A stretch of DNA of 64,000 nt. It comes from Chitinibacter sp046530675. GTDB lineage: Bacteria > Pseudomonadota > Gammaproteobacteria > Burkholderiales > Chitinibacteraceae. Below, one piece after another: positions 60,647-64,000 of this stretch (its first letter is position 1; every line of letters starts with the position of its first letter). The stretch is taken from positions 62,001 to 126,000 of the forward strand of contig NZ_CP172558.1 in NCBI RefSeq assembly GCF_046530675.1, in the 5' to 3' direction. Position numbers and translations under genes: made by a program. The notes beneath the pieces are model-generated. The model was not told the DNA's origin. It saw only the letters and a program-made list of their open reading frames with translations, and made no database searches.

Positions 60647-61870
60647 ATGACAAAGCAAGAGCATGCTTTTATCGGGCGACAACCGATCCTTAATCGCCAA
60701 CAGCAAATCATTGGTTATGAATTGCTATTTCGCTTGGATAAAGAATCAACGACAGCTGATTTTTCAAGCGACATGCAAGCGGGTACAAATGTACTGGTAA
60801 ATACCATCTCAAACATGGGCACAGACTGGCTCGTTGGAGACAAGATCGCGTTTATTAACGTTGCCGAATCTATGCTGGAAAGTAATTTCCTAGAGCTTCT
60901 TCAACCCCAAAGAGTCGTTTTAGAAATAGTTGAAACAACGCAAAGTTCTCCAGAACTACTCAACCGTCTGGCCGACCTTCGTTCACAGGGCTTTGGTATT
61001 GCGCTTGATGATTTTATCCTGACCCCCCAGACGGCCTCGATGATAGAGTTTGCAAATTATGTCAAACTCGACATCCAGCAGCTTGGAATGGCTCAGATCC
61101 CGACAATCTCGCACGAACTACGTAAATATCCACTACTGCAAGTTGCGGAGAAAGTCGAAACGAAAGAAGAATTTAAGCAATGCCTCGATGTTGGAATGGA
61201 TTGCTTCCAAGGCTATTATTTTGCGCATCCAGTCACACTATCAGCTAAAGTCATCAATCCAAGCTATGCCAATATCCTTAATTTGCTGAACATGCTGCGT
61301 AATAATGCGGAAATTCGAGAAATTGAAGATGCATTAAAAAAAGATGTGGCTCTTTCTTTCAAACTCCTTCGCTATATTAACTCTGCTGGGTTTGGACTTT
61401 CTTGTGAAATTCAATCATTCCGGCACGCGGTCACCATCTTAGGTTATCAAAAATTGTACCGGTGGCTCACCTTGCTATTAGTCACAGCAGCAGCAGAGAC
61501 AGGAACTCCGCCGGCGCTACTAAAAACAGCAGTGACTCGTGGGCGATTGGTTGAGCTGCTAGGCGCACATTTACTTGATGGACAAGACAAAGATAATTTA
61601 TTTATCGTCGGCATGTTTTCGTTATTGGATGTTTTACTAGACATGCCAATGGATACAATTCTTGAGACTCTGATTTTGCCGGAAACCATTAGCGACGCCT
61701 TACTCTCTCGTACGGGCATTTATGGCCCATTCCTTGAATTGGCGGAAGCTTGTGAAGATTCAACCATGGCAGAGGTTCCCCGACTATGTGAGCAACTGCA
61801 AATCACCCCTGAAATGCTGAACCGGGCACACGTTCAATCATTAGCTTGGGTTGAAGAACTTGGAGTTTAA
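60647..61870 (+). CDS. EAL- and HDOD-domain signalling protein
   Basis: 407 residues. The EAL-type domain (FIGRQPILNRQQQIIGYELLF, LEIVETTQSSPELLN, GIALDDFILTPQTA, CFQGYYFAHP) has ELL in place of the EAL tripeptide but keeps several metal-binding acidic residues; c-di-GMP hydrolysis is uncertain. The HDOD domain (LKKDVALSFKLLRYINSAG, HAVTILGYQKLYRWLTLLL) is a degenerate HD fold used for signalling. Proteins of this YuxH/CdgJ type affect motility. It follows cheA on the same strand. Confidence 0.88.
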   Translation: MTKQEHAFIGRQPILNRQQQIIGYELLFRLDKESTTADFSSDMQAGTNVLVNTISNMGTDWLVGDKIAFINVAESMLESNFLELLQPQRVVLEIVETTQSSPELLNRLADLRSQGFGIALDDFILTPQTASMIEFANYVKLDIQQLGMAQIPTISHELRKYPLLQVAEKVETKEEFKQCLDVGMDCFQGYYFAHPVTLSAKVINPSYANILNLLNMLRNNAEIREIEDALKKDVALSFKLLRYINSAGFGLSCEIQSFRHAVTILGYQKLYRWLTLLLVTAAAETGTPPALLKTAVTRGRLVELLGAHLLDGQDKDNLFIVGMFSLLDVLLDMPMDTILETLILPETISDALLSRTGIYGPFLELAEACEDSTMAEVPRLCEQLQITPEMLNRAHVQSLAWVEELGV

Positions 61871-61926
61871 TTATTCAAACCACATTTACCCGTGGTTTAT
61901 TTCTGGTTTAGAACGTGGGGTTTGCA

Positions 61927-62250
61927 ATGGTATTTGTAGAGCGTAGCTCAGATGGTGAAATCATTGCAATTTACCGGGCAGAACAAGAAAATGCACATGA
62001 GCTACTGTCGAGCAGCGACCCTCAAGTCCTTTCTTTTATTGGTAGCAATAGTGAGGTACTAAGTCACTCGGATATGGATTTGATCCGGGTAATTGAGGAT
62101 ATAGTAGACGTCATGATCGCAAAAAATCTGTTGCGGCTAACAGATCTTCCTTTAGCCGCTCAAAAGAAACTTCTCTCTCGTAAGACGCTTAGGCAGCATT
62201 TAAGCAATAGTTTGGATTTATTAGTCGACAATGATCAAGGCTTACTTTAA
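61927..62250 (+). CDS. Hypothetical 107-residue acidic protein
   Basis: Starts at the ATG at 61927 (GTGGGG upstream), MVFVERSSDGEIIAIYR. It has a beta-hairpin-like N-terminus, a glutamate/aspartate-rich centre (SHSDMDLIRVIEDIVDVM) and a helical C-terminus. Similar short proteins are widespread in betaproteobacteria, often carried under a misleading tryptophan-synthase label. No function is assigned. It is the last gene before the terminator. Confidence 0.7.
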   Translation: MVFVERSSDGEIIAIYRAEQENAHELLSSSDPQVLSFIGSNSEVLSHSDMDLIRVIEDIVDVMIAKNLLRLTDLPLAAQKKLLSRKTLRQHLSNSLDLLVDNDQGLL

Positions 62251-62310
62251 TTTCTAGGCATTAAACCGCGCAGCAAATACTAGCCATATATGCAGATTAA
62301 ACGGGGCATA

Positions 62311-62345
62311 AAAAAATCCAACCTCAAAGAGGTTGGATTTTTTTA
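62311..62345. terminator. Bidirectional rho-independent terminator
   Basis: AAAAATCCAACCTC pairs with GAGGTTGGATTTTT across AAA, with T runs on both strands. It ends the chemotaxis-side transcripts (plus) and the rpoD-tRNA transcript (minus). Confidence 0.92.
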
Positions 62346-62348
62346 TTT

Positions 62349-62631
62349 TGGTGGGCCCCCCGAGAGTCGAACTCGGCACCAACGGATTCTGGTTTGTGTA
62401 GCTTTCGCTACTCCCTGGACTATGCCTTCACCATGGTTTTCACTTTAGGTGGGTGCCGTCTAGTCTCTACACCTTCAACAGTACTTTCACACTGAAGCTT
62501 GGCTCGGCGTCGCCCTATGCATTTCTGCACTTAGATTTCGCCGAATTTGACACCATCCCATATGCCGTTTCCAAACATATGGCACAAATTTTATGAGTCC
62601 GCTGCTCTAACCAAGCATGAGCTAGAGGCCC
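62349..62631 (-). tRNA. ileX: tRNA-Ile(CAU), interrupted by a group I intron in the anticodon loop
   Basis: 5' exon 62631-62593 and 3' exon 62388-62349 (39 + 40 nt, CCA encoded). Joined they fold as a complete tRNA: acceptor GGGCCUC/GGGGCCC, D stem GCUC/GAGC, anticodon stem GCGGA/UCCGU with loop CUCAUAA, T stem CCGAG/CUCGG with UUCGACU, discriminator A. The CAU anticodon with a GC-rich acceptor like Escherichia coli ileX identifies the minor isoleucine tRNA, whose C34 is changed to lysidine to read AUA; elongator or initiator Met is less likely. The 5' end is only 13 bp after the rpoD stop, so it must be transcribed with rpoD or from a promoter inside it. Confidence 0.93.
62389..62592 (-). 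ncRNA. Group I self-splicing intron (204 nt, Azoarcus type)
   Basis: The intron starts after the anticodon U: the exon CAU can pair with the internal guide GUG (62585-62583) to give the U-G pair of the 5' splice site. It ends with the terminal G at 62389. Core elements match what I recall of the Azoarcus tRNA-Ile intron (205 nt): GGATGGTGTCAAATTCGGCG (P4-P5 side), GGTGTAGAGACTAGACGGCA (P3/P8 region) and GAAGGCATAGTCCAGGGAG (P7). P2 is capped by GGAAAC and P9 by GAAA, in keeping with the two tetraloop docking contacts of that ribozyme. It has no ORF, so it depends on self-splicing only. Confidence 0.95.
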
Positions 62632-62644
62632 GAAAGTCGCTATT

Positions 62645-64000
62645 TTACTGCTCGCTGGACGCGTTTTCAATGAAAGATTTCAATCTTTCTGAACGCGTTG
62701 GGTGACGCAGCTTACGCAGTGCCTTGGCTTCGATCTGACGGATACGCTCGCGCGTTACGTCAAACTGTTTGCCCACTTCTTCCAGAGTATGATCCGTACT
62801 CATGTCGATACCGAAGCGCATGCGCAGCACTTTGGCTTCGCGTGGCGTCAGGGTATCGAGCACTTCCTTGGTCGCTTCACGTAGGCCAGCGTATACGGCA
62901 GCATCAGCTGGTGCCATATTGTTCTGGTCTTCGATAAAGTCACCCAGGTGCGAGTCGTCGTCATCACCAATCGGTGTTTCCATCGAAATCGGTTCTTTGG
63001 CGATTTTCAAAATCTTACGGATTTTGTCTTCCGGCATTTCCATGCGTTCAGCCAACTCTTCCGGCGTCGCTTCCAAACCAGTTTCTTGCAAAATTTGGCG
63101 CTGAATACGGTTCATCTTGTTGATCGTTTCGATCATATGTACCGGAATCCGGATCGTACGTGCCTGGTCGGCAATCGAGCGGGTAATCGCCTGACGGATC
63201 CACCAGGTGGCATAGGTCGAGAACTTGTAACCGCGACGATATTCGAACTTATCCACCGCTTTCATCAAGCCGATATTGCCTTCCTGAATCAGATCAAGGA
63301 ATTGCAAGCCACGGTTGGTATATTTTTTCGCAATCGAAATCACCAGACGCAAGTTAGCTTCAATCATTTCACGTTTGGCACGGCGTGCTTTGGCTTCGCC
63401 GGTGCTCATTTGTCGTGAAATTTCTTTCAATTCTTTGATGCTGATCCGAGCCTGGTCTTGCAATTCATTCAGCTTTTGCTGCTTTTCCATGATCGCGTGC
63501 TTGTAGCGATACATCACGCCCGAATACCCATGCTCAGCCGCGATTTCTTCCGGCACCCAAGTCAAATCCGTTTCACGGCCAGGGAAGGTTTTGATGAAGT
63601 GCTCACGCGGCATACCAACACGGCGCGTACACAAATCCATAATCTGACGCTCATGCGTACGGATATCGTCAACCATACCGCGCATCACGTCACACAATGA
63701 TTCAACCTGACGCGCAGAAAAACGGATGTTCTGGAATTCGGCGGCAATGGCCTGTTGATACTCTTGATACTTGGCGCTCGCAGTACCTTCCTTATCCAAA
63801 GTGGCCAGCATTTTGGCATAGAGGGCACGGATATTATCGAACACTTCGCGCGCTTGGGTTTTCAACAATTCAAGATTAGCGCTGGCAGCTGCTGCACCAC
63901 CATCATCCTCGTCTTCATCCTCGTCATCGCTGGCATCATCTGCAATTGCATCAGGATCAGGCAAATCGGGTTCTTGCTCTTCTTCCTCAACCGCATTCGG
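62645..64000 (-). CDS. rpoD: RNA polymerase primary sigma factor RpoD (5' end outside window)
   Basis: The C-terminal 451 residues of sigma-70. The frame is open to the window edge and begins in the acidic region 1.1/linker (DDEDEDEDDGG). Region 1.2-2: VGMPREHFIKTFPGRE, LRLVISIAKKYTNRGLQFLDL, KFEYRRGYKFSTYATWWIRQ (2.1-2.4). Region 3: ADQARTIRIPVHMIETINK. Region 4: LTPREAKVLRMRFGIDM and TLEEVGKQFDVTRERIRQIE. It ends with LKSFIENASSEQ. The tRNA-Ile gene follows 13 bp after the stop with no terminator between, so they share a transcript. Confidence 0.97.
   Translation of the reverse strand, partial: PNAVEEEEQEPDLPDPDAIADDASDDEDEDEDDGGAAAASANLELLKTQAREVFDNIRALYAKMLATLDKEGTASAKYQEYQQAIAAEFQNIRFSARQVESLCDVMRGMVDDIRTHERQIMDLCTRRVGMPREHFIKTFPGRETDLTWVPEEIAAEHGYSGVMYRYKHAIMEKQQKLNELQDQARISIKELKEISRQMSTGEAKARRAKREMIEANLRLVISIAKKYTNRGLQFLDLIQEGNIGLMKAVDKFEYRRGYKFSTYATWWIRQAITRSIADQARTIRIPVHMIETINKMNRIQRQILQETGLEATPEELAERMEMPEDKIRKILKIAKEPISMETPIGDDDDSHLGDFIEDQNNMAPADAAVYAGLREATKEVLDTLTPREAKVLRMRFGIDMSTDHTLEEVGKQFDVTRERIRQIEAKALRKLRHPTRSERLKSFIENASSEQ

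Noticed and set aside
62349..62644. Broken tRNA or tRNA fragment plus unrelated spacer
   Set aside because: The two exons make a full cloverleaf, the splice sites obey the U-G and terminal-G rule, and the intervening sequence has a complete group I core.

Overview
The window reads as a chromosomal segment of a motile, quinone-respiring betaproteobacterium. The murB, ubiC/ubiA, ppc, rpoD and CheA/CheV/CheY/CheZ genes all look betaproteobacterial. A Neisseriales relative (Chitinibacter/Deefgea-like) is my best guess, but that placement is an impression, not a computed result.

Layout. (1) 1-2600: a partial low-molecular-weight tyrosine phosphatase-like gene and an rtcB-prfH RNA-repair/ribosome-rescue operon, all on the minus strand, with a 12-codon leader ORF ahead of rtcB. 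(2) 2649-39499: a complete 36.85 kb Tn7-like transposon inserted 25 bp beyond the glmS stop codon. Its ends are TGTCTA/TAGACA, it is flanked by a 5-bp TAAGT duplication, and it has three spaced TnsB-type repeats on the left and three tandem ones on the right. (3) 39525-62250: ordinary chromosome: glmS, an AI-2E family transporter, a PhzF-like gene, ppc, murB, a flagellin, ubiC-ubiA, an HsbR/HsbA-like signalling pair with a histidine kinase, and a chemotaxis cluster (two cheV, cheY, cheZ, cheA, an EAL-HDOD protein). (4) 62349-64000: a tRNA-Ile(CAU) gene split by a 204-nt group I intron of the Azoarcus type, 13 bp behind rpoD.

Inside the transposon the core is tnsA-tnsB-tnsC-tnsD plus a second, shorter tniQ gene, all overlapping or nearly so. 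The cargo has two parts. The large part (about 2.9-27.4 kb) handles toxic metals. It contains a CusCBA-like monovalent (Cu/Ag) RND exporter, a Met-rich periplasmic protein, a YHS-domain P1B-type ATPase, a DUF411 protein, a frameshifted Tat-exported multicopper oxidase, a CusRS-like two-component system, and a CzcCBA-like RND exporter with its small accessory proteins. The small part (28.4-31.6 kb) has no metal signature. It comprises a ribbon-helix-helix regulator with its own palindromic operator, a three-Cys-motif (Gp37/Gp68, DUF5131) protein and two convergent TcmP-type proteins. A decayed IS5-family copy separates the two parts.

The observations most worth a second look are the three-Cys/TcmP module carried by a glmS-targeting transposon, the second TniQ, the intron-bearing tRNA placed in the rpoD transcript, the leader ORF before rtcB-prfH, and a perfect 27-bp-arm palindrome ahead of the broken copper oxidase.
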